Positions 4,934 through 13,169 of a stretch of DNA of 15,277 bases are shown here, piece after piece (within the stretch, counting starts at the first letter, position 1; each line of letters begins with the position of its first letter). Below the pieces are notes generated by a model. It saw only the letters and a list, made by a program, of their open reading frames with translations. It was not told the DNA's origin and made no database searches. Origin of the DNA: Clostridia bacterium (GTDB lineage: Bacteria > Bacillota > Clostridia > Peptostreptococcales > Anaerovoracaceae); assembly GCA_024403005.1 (NCBI GenBank), contig JAKSSQ010000021.1, positions 1-15,277 on the forward strand, given 5' to 3'. Position numbers and translations under genes: made by a program.

Positions 4934-7900
4934 TTATTTCTTTGAAGAACTGTGCTTGCCGCGATAGTTTCTCTTACCGAGAGTAAGAACCATACCTGCG
5001 CAGCTGAGAACGAAGAGCAGTGTCCAGAATCCCATGTTGGTATCGTCGCCTGTTCTGGGTGCGAAGGGTAAATCTTCGTCTTCTTCCCAGTATTCATCGT
5101 CTTCGCCGGGACGTCCGCCGCCGGGGTTGCCGGGAGTTACGTCTTCGGATGTGTCGGGTACGTCGGGAGTGATACCACCGGGTGTTGTGGGTGTAATGCC
5201 TCCGGGTGTCGTAATTCCGCCGGGAGTGGTGATTCCACCAGGTGTTGTCGGAGTTTCACCGGACTTGGTGTTTACGAATGTAACCTTTGCTGTGCCGCTT
5301 GCAGCGATAGCGCCGGTATTGTCGTCGGAGGAAGCAACATAGCCGCGGGCATCTGTTTCTTCTACGGTGTACTTTGTATCCTCGGGCAGGCCTGTAGCTG
5401 TAACGCTCTTGCCGTGCTTAAGTGTGAATGTAGCAACACCGTGATCAAATGTCATGCCGCCGTACTTGCCACTGATAGTCTTGTCGGACAGGGTTACTGT
5501 GAATCCGAATGTTTCGTTAGTATCGATGTCCGGACCGCTTACAACCTTTGTAACCTTAAGGTCGCCGTACTTGGGCTTGGGTGTGGGTGTTCCACCGCCG
5601 CCACCGCCTCCGCCGGTGGGCTTATTAGCATTAGTAAAGATTACTTCTTCTTTTAAGTCTGCAACAAGTGAGTCAGATGCAGTAAGGGTATCTATTACAG
5701 CTGCGTCCTTATTTACTCCGGATTCCTGAACAACAACAGAAGTTTTGCTGTCCTTATTGTCAGTTTCCTTAACGGTGTACTTTGTTCCGTCGGGAAGATC
5801 CTGAAGAATCAAGTGCTGAGTACGGCTCAGTTCAAATTCTGCTGTTCCGTTTTCATCGAAATGCAGTGCATAGGATTCAGGTGTAGCAGAACCATCTGTC
5901 TCAAGAGAAGCAAATACTGTATGGTTGCTGTAAAGGATGGAATTGTCCGCCTTTTTTAAAGTGATTTTAAACGGGAACTTTGTAGTATTGTCAAGTCCTG
6001 CAGTTGCAGCCTTGGTAATAATAAACTCAGTTGTCTTATTTACAAACTTAATATCAGCTGCTGTGATTTCCTGCCTCTGAGACCAATCTGCATTCGGCGC
6101 ATTATAGTACTTCGGATAACCATCATCGAGCTTAAGCTTATTTGCTCCATCGGCTACTACCCTGTAGTGAACAATGTAAACACTATCATCGTAAGTCATT
6201 GTGCCGCCTACAGGTACACGTTCCTGGAGACGAACATAATAATCATCTGCCTTGTGGAAGATTACACTGAAAGGCTTAGTTTGTTCATCTTTACTTAAGG
6301 CAACATTACTCGGATGGATAATTTCAGTATGAGCAAACTGCGGCGTGCAGGGATCGCCAGTACCCATATGGTGAGTTACTATGACGTCAAACAAATCACT
6401 GTCTGTCCAGTCACGACCATTAAGAATTTTTGTAACTTCGGGATTAACAACTAGAGAAGTTGCATATGTGTTCGTAAATGTTGCTGTTGCAGGATCTGTA
6501 GTACCATCCTTTTCACTTCTGTAAACTGTGGAAGCAGATGTCAGATGGCCTTTGCCATCATCAACCATGTGTATATCAACAACCCAATTGAACGGGTCGT
6601 AAGTCATGCCTTCTACTGTAACAGAATCGGGATCTTCACTGAGTTCAAAGCGGTATTCGCCAGCCTTTGTGAACTTAATTATGCTATCAGAAGCATGCCA
6701 TGCACCTGCATTCCAGGTAAGGGTGATCTCCTTTCCGGAAGGAAGTGTATATCCGCCGCCTGCATTACGATCGAATGCATCGTTAATCTTGAAGGTATAT
6801 GATTCACCATTTGCAGGTGTATATGGATTAGCTGCTGTGATTGCCTTAGCAATACCCAAAGTTACCTGGCCCTTTGCGCTGTAGGTATTTGTAATATTTG
6901 CAGGCAGGCTCGAGTTTGTATGTCCGAGGCTGCTGTAAGCAATTTCTGCAGTGTGGTGACCCGGAACGGACTCTTTAATAGTAATAGTTGCGGTTGCCTT
7001 TGCATTATCGCCGCTTGCATAAGTCATGATTTCATCCGGATGACCAAGGGCAGTACGCTTAGCTCTGCTTGCAGCCTCGTTTTCTTCGATATTGTAAGTA
7101 AGGACTATTTCACTGTTTGCATCCTTATTGTCTTCAAACCAGGATGAAGTAAAACTGAACTTCAGAAGTGGAGATACCGCTTCACCGGAGCCTCCGGTTA
7201 TAACCTGGCAGGATTTGCTACCGGAAGTACCGAAATCAGGATAGATTGCAGAGAGTATTGCAGCGTCTGTAGTTGCCGGAGTTATATCGAATACAAATCC
7301 TTCTCTGGAAACATCGTGGCTGCTGCTTGCATTTTTAACTGTCTTCTTTATACGGATTTCCTTGTCGATTTCCGTTGTATTATATGTGTTCTTCAGTACA
7401 AAGGCAGGTGCTACAACAGTTCCTGGAGCTGCAGCAGTAGGAACAGCAGTTCCGATTTCAGAATGATCGGCTTCGTGGTGTTCTGTTTTTACGCTTGCTT
7501 CCAGGTTGCTGCCATTCTTAGTTACTTTTACTACAACATGCCAATGCGTCGGGTCACGGGAAATGTCGGGGAGTGTTACCTGTTGTTCTTCGATTGTATA
7601 GGAATATTCTCCGACCTTATCGAACTCGATAGTACCGAATTCAACAGATGCAGGATTTACGGGTCCGTTGGTAACGACTTTATCGTAACGTGCAGTTTCC
7701 GTATTATATGTGGAATCTGTAGGCATGGGGTTACTATGTACATCGGGCCACAGAACAAAGCTGAAATCACCAAGGTTAATGGGAGGTGCACCAGATCCGG
7801 TAAGGGTCTTTGTACCAGAAATTGTTACTTTTACAGAGTTTTCGAGATAGCTGTTCGCAACAACCGTAGTACTTACAGGAGTTTTTACAATTGTTCCGCT

Positions 7901-9664
7901 TACAGGGGAAGCAGATGCTGCGCCACCGTTAACAGAATAAGATGCAACCCAATCGCCAAGTCCGGGAACGCCTTCCTCCAAACCGGTTTCAGTTACAGTA
8001 TAGTCAGTATCAGTAGGCAGATTCTGAATAGTCAGTTTTTCGCCTGCCTTAAGGTAGAATCTTGCTGTACCGTCTGTGAAAACTTCAATACTGCGGTGCT
8101 GTGCAGGTCCGGAAACGGGTGTGAGTACAGCATCGTACCATGCAGCGAGGTCTGCAGGAGTTCCGGTAGACGGAGTAAATGCAATTTCAAACCAGAATTC
8201 TGTATCTTCTGCTGCACCTGCGTTGTCAACTGTCTTAGAAATAGTTACATCACCGGCTTCAAGTTCAACGGGAAGGCTGAGCTCCATTGTTGTAGGAACG
8301 TAGTAACAGCCACCCATGTCCTGATACGTACCGGGAACACTTGCATTTGCGTAGAGGTATAACTCGGAAGGACGATAGTCCACAGCATCTACAACAAAGT
8401 GCATAGTTGCATCTTCAGGCTTTGTATCTGATACAAGCTGGAATGTTCCTGTGCCATCGTTAGAAGTCTGTGCCTTAACAGTAGATCCATCCTTAAGCAT
8501 AATATTGTAAGGCAGGTTGTAGGCATCACTAACGAAATGCAGTACTTCAGAATAATACTTTCCGGTAGAGGGTCTGTAAGTAAACTTGATTGCACGGGTT
8601 CCTACAGGATTGGATGAACTATCTAAAATTGTCAGGCCCTGTCTAAACTTATTATCCCTGTAATCCTCCATATCGTGATAGGTTACATGGCGGGAGGGAA
8701 TAATTACAGTATCATATGGAGCTTCTGCATATGCAAACTTTAAAAGTTCCTGTGCCAGTTCATAACCAGCTACCAGAGAATCCATATCATCCGAGTTATT
8801 ATTGGGAACATGTTCTCTCTTTAAGAGTGCCCAAATAGCAATCTGTGTTGCATAGTGAGCCTGACCTTCAGCTAAGTTCAGTCCGACCACACCAAGTTCT
8901 GTTGAAAATGCTCTTGCAAAATAAACTTGCAATTCATCTAAATTAAGGGGCATAAAACTTACTGCGGAGACTACTGCGTAAAACTCCGGGTAATCGTGCA
9001 TTATTTCTGCCTGGAGATCTCTTATATCATCATCAAAAATCCACTCAGCCGGGCAAGTAAGTTCGTATGCGATATGTTCAAGATATTTAGCTTCAGGGGA
9101 TGAAGGGAGCCATTCCTTATATCCGCCGCCTATATCTATTTCATCAAAAAGAAGGGATTCTTCTGTGAAATTAAACTGGTTCCAATTGGTAATACCCAGG
9201 CCCGGAACATCCGAAAACGGGAATAACGTCACAATTTTTGTGATAATAGAATCAGGAATGTTTGTGTATTTTGCTATTGATCCGGGTGTAAATACACCTG
9301 TATCCGTCAATGTGTAGAGTCCCACATTGTTGTACGGATAGCCTGCGTAGAAAATGCGGTACAACTTATCTTTAACATCTTCTGTCAAAGCAGGAAGTAA
9401 ATCGGGAACATATCTATCTGTAGAAAATGAAGGGCTGTATGCGGGCCACTCCAACTCATGATGGAAGCAATATACAGGGAATGTTTTCGCATTTTCTGTA
9501 GCAAGATAAAGATATGCTTCATCAAGATAAGGTCTCTCAATCTGCAGCGGACTCTGCTCAGTTCCCGGAGGTCCTGCATAAACAGATGTCATTGAGAACG
9601 ATAGAATTGATAAAACCATGCTGAGTACGAGCATGATAGAAAGTGTTTTCTTTGCTAATTTCAT
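4934..9664 (-). CDS. Giant thioester-domain surface adhesin with pilin-like Ig repeats and sorting signal
   Basis: This 1576-residue secreted wall protein has a signal peptide at 1-30 (cleavage after VYA). An N-terminal domain of about 35-320 has YCF (Cys66) and ATQIAIW (Gln274), the Cys and TQxAxW motif of thioester domains that bind host proteins covalently. Ig-like domains follow, each with a lysine strand near its start and a terminal asparagine: about 471-606, 610-762 (Spy0128/FctA-like), 766-928, 930-1068, 1070-1210, 1212-1346 and 1367-1467. Many show TVTET, TIEEQ or TVEET and end NSY, NTY or NTK, as in isopeptide-stabilised Cna-B/pilin folds. Gly8 (1351-1358) and a Pro/Gly/Thr-rich stretch (1470-1520) form linkers. 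The C-terminus is acidic, then APRTG (1535-1539), a membrane helix and a basic tail. AAAGGA five bases before ATG fixes the start. It lies 69 bp after lysS without a terminator. Domain borders are estimates. Confidence 0.93.
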   Translation of the reverse strand: MKLAKKTLSIMLVLSMVLSILSFSMTSVYAGPPGTEQSPLQIERPYLDEAYLYLATENAKTFPVYCFHHELEWPAYSPSFSTDRYVPDLLPALTEDVKDKLYRIFYAGYPYNNVGLYTLTDTGVFTPGSIAKYTNIPDSIITKIVTLFPFSDVPGLGITNWNQFNFTEESLLFDEIDIGGGYKEWLPSSPEAKYLEHIAYELTCPAEWIFDDDIRDLQAEIMHDYPEFYAVVSAVSFMPLNLDELQVYFARAFSTELGVVGLNLAEGQAHYATQIAIWALLKREHVPNNNSDDMDSLVAGYELAQELLKFAYAEAPYDTVIIPSRHVTYHDMEDYRDNKFRQGLTILDSSSNPVGTRAIKFTYRPSTGKYYSEVLHFVSDAYNLPYNIMLKDGSTVKAQTSNDGTGTFQLVSDTKPEDATMHFVVDAVDYRPSELYLYANASVPGTYQDMGGCYYVPTTMELSLPVELEAGDVTISKTVDNAGAAEDTEFWFEIAFTPSTGTPADLAAWYDAVLTPVSGPAQHRSIEVFTDGTARFYLKAGEKLTIQNLPTDTDYTVTETGLEEGVPGLGDWVASYSVNGGAASASPVSGTIVKTPVSTTVVANSYLENSVKVTISGTKTLTGSGAPPINLGDFSFVLWPDVHSNPMPTDSTYNTETARYDKVVTNGPVNPASVEFGTIEFDKVGEYSYTIEEQQVTLPDISRDPTHWHVVVKVTKNGSNLEASVKTEHHEADHSEIGTAVPTAAAPGTVVAPAFVLKNTYNTTEIDKEIRIKKTVKNASSSHDVSREGFVFDITPATTDAAILSAIYPDFGTSGSKSCQVITGGSGEAVSPLLKFSFTSSWFEDNKDANSEIVLTYNIEENEAASRAKRTALGHPDEIMTYASGDNAKATATITIKESVPGHHTAEIAYSSLGHTNSSLPANITNTYSAKGQVTLGIAKAITAANPYTPANGESYTFKINDAFDRNAGGGYTLPSGKEITLTWNAGAWHASDSIIKFTKAGEYRFELSEDPDSVTVEGMTYDPFNWVVDIHMVDDGKGHLTSASTVYRSEKDGTTDPATATFTNTYATSLVVNPEVTKILNGRDWTDSDLFDVIVTHHMGTGDPCTPQFAHTEIIHPSNVALSKDEQTKPFSVIFHKADDYYVRLQERVPVGGTMTYDDSVYIVHYRVVADGANKLKLDDGYPKYYNAPNADWSQRQEITAADIKFVNKTTEFIITKAATAGLDNTTKFPFKITLKKADNSILYSNHTVFASLETDGSATPESYALHFDENGTAEFELSRTQHLILQDLPDGTKYTVKETDNKDSKTSVVVQESGVNKDAAVIDTLTASDSLVADLKEEVIFTNANKPTGGGGGGGGTPTPKPKYGDLKVTKVVSGPDIDTNETFGFTVTLSDKTISGKYGGMTFDHGVATFTLKHGKSVTATGLPEDTKYTVEETDARGYVASSDDNTGAIAASGTAKVTFVNTKSGETPTTPGGITTPGGITTPGGITPTTPGGITPDVPDTSEDVTPGNPGGGRPGEDDEYWEEDEDLPFAPRTGDDTNMGFWTLLFVLSCAGMVLTLGKRNYRGKHSSSKK
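5165..5248 (-). repeat. TTPGGI hexapeptide repeats in the adhesin wall spanner
   Basis: Residues about 1473-1500 contain four TPGGI copies, mostly at an 18-bp step with a TP insertion before the last. The DNA copies differ at third codon positions, so they are not very recent. Such tracts usually vary in number between strains. Confidence 0.85.
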
Positions 9665-9733
9665 AATGATCCTTTCAGGCCGCGCCGCACAGCGGTGCAG
9701 CGCGGTCCGTGGGAGTGTGTGAGTGTGCTAAAT
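9665..9733 (-). other. lysS-adhesin intergenic leader with a strong GC hairpin
   Basis: The 69-bp gap holds a hairpin at 9678-9708: about 12 pairs on the - strand, counting one G-U wobble, with one bulged base and a 6-nt loop. It ends just before the Shine-Dalgarno AAAGGA (9670-9675). No T run follows, so it is not a normal terminator. No convincing promoter is seen in the gap; read-through from lysS is possible. Confidence 0.7.
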
Positions 9734-11683
9734 TTAGTACATCTTTGCGCCAGCAGGAATCTTGCTGCTGAGCATAATCAGGTTCAGCTTTTCTTCGCCT
9801 TCAACTTCGTGCTTAGCGGAGATAAGCATGCCGCAGGAATCGATACCCATCATGGGTCTGGGGGGAAGGTTTGTAATTGCGAGCAGTGTCTTGCCTACCA
9901 GTTCTTCGGGTTCGTACCAGGCGTGGATGCCGGACAGGATTGTTCTGTCTGTGCCGGTGCCGTCGTCCAGAGTAAACTGGAGCAGCTTCTTGGACTTCTT
10001 AACTGCTGTGCATTCCTTAACCTTTACAGCGCGGAAGTCGCACTTTGCGAAGTCGTCGAAGGGTACGTAGTCTGCGAAGAGAGGTTCGATTTCAACCTTG
10101 GAGAAATCGATGGGTTCATCTGCTTCTGCAGTTTCTTCTGCGGGTACGTCCAGCTTTGCCTGTGAAGCAAATTCGGGCTTCATTGTCGGGAAGAGGAGTA
10201 CGTCGCGGATGCTTGTATTGTTTGTGAGAAGCATTACGAAACGGTCGATACCGATGCCGCAGCCGCCTGTGGGAGGCATACCGTATTCAACAGCAAGAAG
10301 GAAGTCTTCGTCCATTTCGGAAGCTTCCAGGTCGCCCAGTGCGCGGAGTCTCATCTGGTTTTCGAAGCGTTCGCGCTGGTCGATGGGGTCATTAAGTTCG
10401 GAGAATGCGTTAGCATATTCCTTGCCTGCGATAAAGAGTTCGAATCTCTGTGTAAGGGAAGAATCGTCTGCCTTCTTCTTTGCCAGCGGGGAAATTTCGA
10501 TGGGGTGATCCAATACGAATGTGGGCTGGATGAGCTGCTTTTCGCAGTATTCTTCGAAGAACAGAGCGAGAACGTCGCCTCTTTCGTGCTTTGCTTCTAC
10601 TTCGATGTTGTGTGCCTTTGCAACTTCTACAGCTTCTTCTCTTGTGCGGATTGTGTCGAAGTCTACGCCGGAGTACTTCTTAACGAGGCCTGTCATTGTT
10701 TCTCTTGCGAAAGGCTTGGAGAAGTCGATTACCAGTTCGCCGTAGGGCAGCTGGTCTCCGCCTGTAACTTCCTTTGCAACGTACTTCATAAGGCCTTCTG
10801 TACGTTCCATCATTCCTTCGATGTTTGTATATGCTTCGTAGAATTCGATAGTTGTGAATTCGGGGTTATGGGTTGTGTCCATACCTTCGTTTCTGAAGAT
10901 ACGGCCCATGTCGTAAACTCTGTCCAGACCGCCTACGATGCAGCGCTTAAGGTAAAGCTCTGTAGCGATTCTCAGGTACATGTTCAGATTGAGTGCGTTG
11001 TGGTGAGTTACGAAGGGACGAGCTGTTGCGCCGCCCTGAACTGTATTCAGGATAGGTGTTTCGCATTCGATGTAGCCAAGGTCGTCCATGTACTTGCGGA
11101 TGCTGGAGATAGCCTTTGCTCTCTTCTTGAATGTTTCGCGAACGCCGGGGTTTACGATGAGGTCTACGTATCTCTGGCGATAGCGTGTATCCATGTCCTT
11201 AAGGCCGGACCACTTGTCGGGCAGCGGGCGGATGGATTTGCTCAGCAGAATGTATTTCTTAACGTGGAGGGAGATTTCGCCTCTCTTTGTCTTGAATACT
11301 TCGCCTTCGCAGCCGATGATGTCGCCGATGTCCAGCTTCTTGAAGCGGCCCATTTCTTCTTCGCCCAGGTCGTCGATCTGAACGTAGATCTGGATGCGGC
11401 CGTCCTGGTCCTGCAGGTCGCAGAAGGAAGCCTTGCCCATGCCTCTCTTGGACATGAGTCTGCCGGCAATCTTCTGTGTTGTGCCTTCCATTGCTTCGAA
11501 ATTATTCTTAATTTCTGTAGCGTTGGTTGTAAATTCGAACTTTGTCTGAAGGAACGGATCTCTGCCTTCAGCCTGAAGAGCTGCGAGCTTTTCTCTTCTG
11601 ATGACGCACTGTTCGCTGAGCGCCTGTGCTGCCTGCTCTTCTGTTAATTCAGGCTGTGCCTGATTATTCTTAATGTCTGCCAT
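9734..11683 (-). CDS. lysS: Lysyl-tRNA synthetase, class II, with extra C-terminal tRNA-binding domain
   Basis: This 649-residue enzyme attaches lysine to tRNA-Lys. An OB-type anticodon-binding domain is at about 70-150. The class II catalytic domain (about 175-505) has motif 2 around RIFRNEGMDTTHNPEF (261-276) and motif 3 at GCGIGIDRFVML (474-485). Most bacterial LysRS end near 500 residues. Here an acidic linker (about 513-530) leads to a further domain (about 540-649, DFRAVKVKECTAVKKSKKLL, then GKTLLAITNLPPRPMMGIDSCGML). This domain has the pattern of the EMAP-II/Trbp111 tRNA-binding fold better known at the C-terminus of methionyl-tRNA synthetase. The start has AAGGA overlapping the greA stop, and the genes are 5 bp apart, so they are cotranscribed. 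Confidence 0.97.
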   Translation of the reverse strand: MADIKNNQAQPELTEEQAAQALSEQCVIRREKLAALQAEGRDPFLQTKFEFTTNATEIKNNFEAMEGTTQKIAGRLMSKRGMGKASFCDLQDQDGRIQIYVQIDDLGEEEMGRFKKLDIGDIIGCEGEVFKTKRGEISLHVKKYILLSKSIRPLPDKWSGLKDMDTRYRQRYVDLIVNPGVRETFKKRAKAISSIRKYMDDLGYIECETPILNTVQGGATARPFVTHHNALNLNMYLRIATELYLKRCIVGGLDRVYDMGRIFRNEGMDTTHNPEFTTIEFYEAYTNIEGMMERTEGLMKYVAKEVTGGDQLPYGELVIDFSKPFARETMTGLVKKYSGVDFDTIRTREEAVEVAKAHNIEVEAKHERGDVLALFFEEYCEKQLIQPTFVLDHPIEISPLAKKKADDSSLTQRFELFIAGKEYANAFSELNDPIDQRERFENQMRLRALGDLEASEMDEDFLLAVEYGMPPTGGCGIGIDRFVMLLTNNTSIRDVLLFPTMKPEFASQAKLDVPAEETAEADEPIDFSKVEIEPLFADYVPFDDFAKCDFRAVKVKECTAVKKSKKLLQFTLDDGTGTDRTILSGIHAWYEPEELVGKTLLAITNLPPRPMMGIDSCGMLISAKHEVEGEEKLNLIMLSSKIPAGAKMY

Positions 11684-11688
11684 ATTAT

Positions 11689-12168
11689 CTATTCCTTAAC
11701 AATTTCAAGAACCTTGTAGTTAACTACGCTTCCGTCGGGAAGAGGAATTTCAACGATTTCGCCTACTGTCTTGCCGATGAGAGCCTTGCCAACGGGAGAT
11801 TCGTTGGAGATGCGGTTTTCGAAGGGATCTGCTTCTGTGATGCCAACGATTGTGAATACGAATTCCATGCCGGACTTCATGTCCTTGATCTTTGCGGAGA
11901 GGCCCAGGTTGATGTGGTCACCTGTGAGTTCTTCGTCTGCAACGATCTTGCCCTTGCGCATCATTGTTTCCAGCTTTGCAATGCGGTCTTCCAGTTCGGC
12001 CTGTTCGTCCTTAGCTGCATCGTATTCAGCATTTTCAGAAAGGTCTCCGTAGGATTTTGCTTCCTTAAGATGTTCGGAAACTTCGTTTCTTCTTACTGCT
12101 TTGAGATAGTCGAGTTCTTTAACGATTTTGTCGTAGCCTTCCTGGGTAAGTAAAATTTCTTCGCTCAT
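11689..12168 (-). CDS. greA: Transcription elongation factor GreA
   Basis: The protein has 159 residues, normal length for GreA. It rescues backtracked RNA polymerase by stimulating cleavage of the nascent RNA through its secondary channel. The N-terminal coiled coil (about 10-75) carries the tip YGDLSENAEY at 40-49, with the acidic Asp42 and Glu45 that act in cleavage. The C-terminal domain includes NRISNESPVGKALIGK. The Shine-Dalgarno AAGGAGG lies five bases before ATG and overlaps the stop codon of the upstream dus gene, indicating one operon. Confidence 0.98.
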   Translation of the reverse strand: MSEEILLTQEGYDKIVKELDYLKAVRRNEVSEHLKEAKSYGDLSENAEYDAAKDEQAELEDRIAKLETMMRKGKIVADEELTGDHINLGLSAKIKDMKSGMEFVFTIVGITEADPFENRISNESPVGKALIGKTVGEIVEIPLPDGSVVNYKVLEIVKE

Positions 12169-12178
12169 TATATCCTCC

Positions 12179-13165
12179 TTATACTGTGCGGCTGCAGGAA
12201 AGGTCCTTAAGGCCGTCTGTTATACTGAATAATTCGTCCAGCGACTCTGCGCTGCCGGCATCTCTTCTGAGCGCTGCGGCTCCTTTAATGCCTTTTGTGT
12301 ACCAGGCCACGTGCTTGCGCATTTCGCGGACTGCCCGGTACTCTTCTTTATCTCTAAGGAGCATGGATGCATGGTCCTTAATCGTTTCTATAATGTCCTC
12401 TACGGATGGTTTTTCCGGGATGGGCTCGCCGTTATACAGGGCCTTTAATTCCCTGAAGATCCACGGGTTTCCCTGGGCGCCTCTCGCAACCATTACCAGG
12501 TCGCAGCCTGTTTCTTCCAGCATTCTGCATCCGTCTTCTGCACTAAAGACGTCGCCGTTTCCGATTACCGGAATGTCGAGGGCCTGCTTAATGCTCTTAA
12601 TAATCTTCCAGTCTGCCTTGCCGCTGTAGTACTGCTCGCGGGTTCTTCCGTGGACAGCTACTGCCGAAGCTCCGGCGTCCTGCATCTTTAAGGCGAAGGC
12701 TATTGGGTCAACGGGGCATTCCTCGCTGAAGCCAATGCGCATCTTGATGGTTACGGGCCTCGAGCTTGCTTCTACGGTCGCTTTTACGAGCTCTGCTGCC
12801 AGGTCCGGATTCCTTAGGAGTGCGGAGCCCTCTCCGTTCTTAACTACTTTGGGAACGGGGCAGCCCATGTTTATGTCTATGAGCACGTTGGGGCGGTTTT
12901 CTATAAAGTTCGCTGCGAAGCGCAGCATTTCCGGGTCGGAGCCGAAGAGCTGAACCCCTACAGGGCCTTCTTCCGGCCTTATGACGAGAAGTTCTTCCGA
13001 ACCCGGGCTTTTATAGTAGAGCCCTTTTGCGGAAACCATTTCCGTGTAGGAAAGGGATGCGCCCTGCCTTCTGCAGATAGTGCGGAAGGCGCTGTCTGTA
13101 ACTCCTGCCAGAGGAGCCAGCACAAAGGGGTTATCCTTGAATTCCTGAATATTTAGTTCTCTCAT
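12179..13165 (-). CDS. dusB: tRNA-dihydrouridine synthase (Dus family)
   Basis: This flavoenzyme reduces specific uridines to dihydrouridine in tRNA. The protein begins MRELNIQEFKDNPFVLAPLAGVTD; I chose ATG 13165 because the family starts just before this FMN-barrel strand. The longer open frame from 13261 would add 32 atypical residues and overlap coaX by 92 bp. With this start it has 328 residues. Seen are INMGCPVPKVVKNGEGSALL with the catalytic Cys102, the KMRIG strand, AVHGRTREQYYSGKADW, GNGDVFS and the MVARGAQGNPW phosphate loop. It starts 4 bp after coaX ends. The dusB label follows the usual Firmicutes naming and genomic position near lysS; the modified position is not provable here. 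Confidence 0.95.
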   Translation of the reverse strand: MRELNIQEFKDNPFVLAPLAGVTDSAFRTICRRQGASLSYTEMVSAKGLYYKSPGSEELLVIRPEEGPVGVQLFGSDPEMLRFAANFIENRPNVLIDINMGCPVPKVVKNGEGSALLRNPDLAAELVKATVEASSRPVTIKMRIGFSEECPVDPIAFALKMQDAGASAVAVHGRTREQYYSGKADWKIIKSIKQALDIPVIGNGDVFSAEDGCRMLEETGCDLVMVARGAQGNPWIFRELKALYNGEPIPEKPSVEDIIETIKDHASMLLRDKEEYRAVREMRKHVAWYTKGIKGAAALRRDAGSAESLDELFSITDGLKDLSCSRTV

Positions 13166-13169
13166 CGGC

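Noticed and set aside
7316..8362. 348-codon + strand frame opposite the adhesin gene
   Set aside because: It is rich in Cys, Ser, Arg and Asn with no domain pattern. It is the antisense shadow of the repetitive adhesin coding sequence.
9678..9708. Intrinsic terminator after lysS
   Set aside because: The stem is strong, but no T run follows on the - strand; the next bases lead straight into the adhesin's Shine-Dalgarno.
10505..11647. 380-codon + strand frame opposite lysS
   Set aside because: lysS is certain from its motifs. The opposite frame is open because of codon bias and encodes Cys/Val/Phe-rich nonsense.
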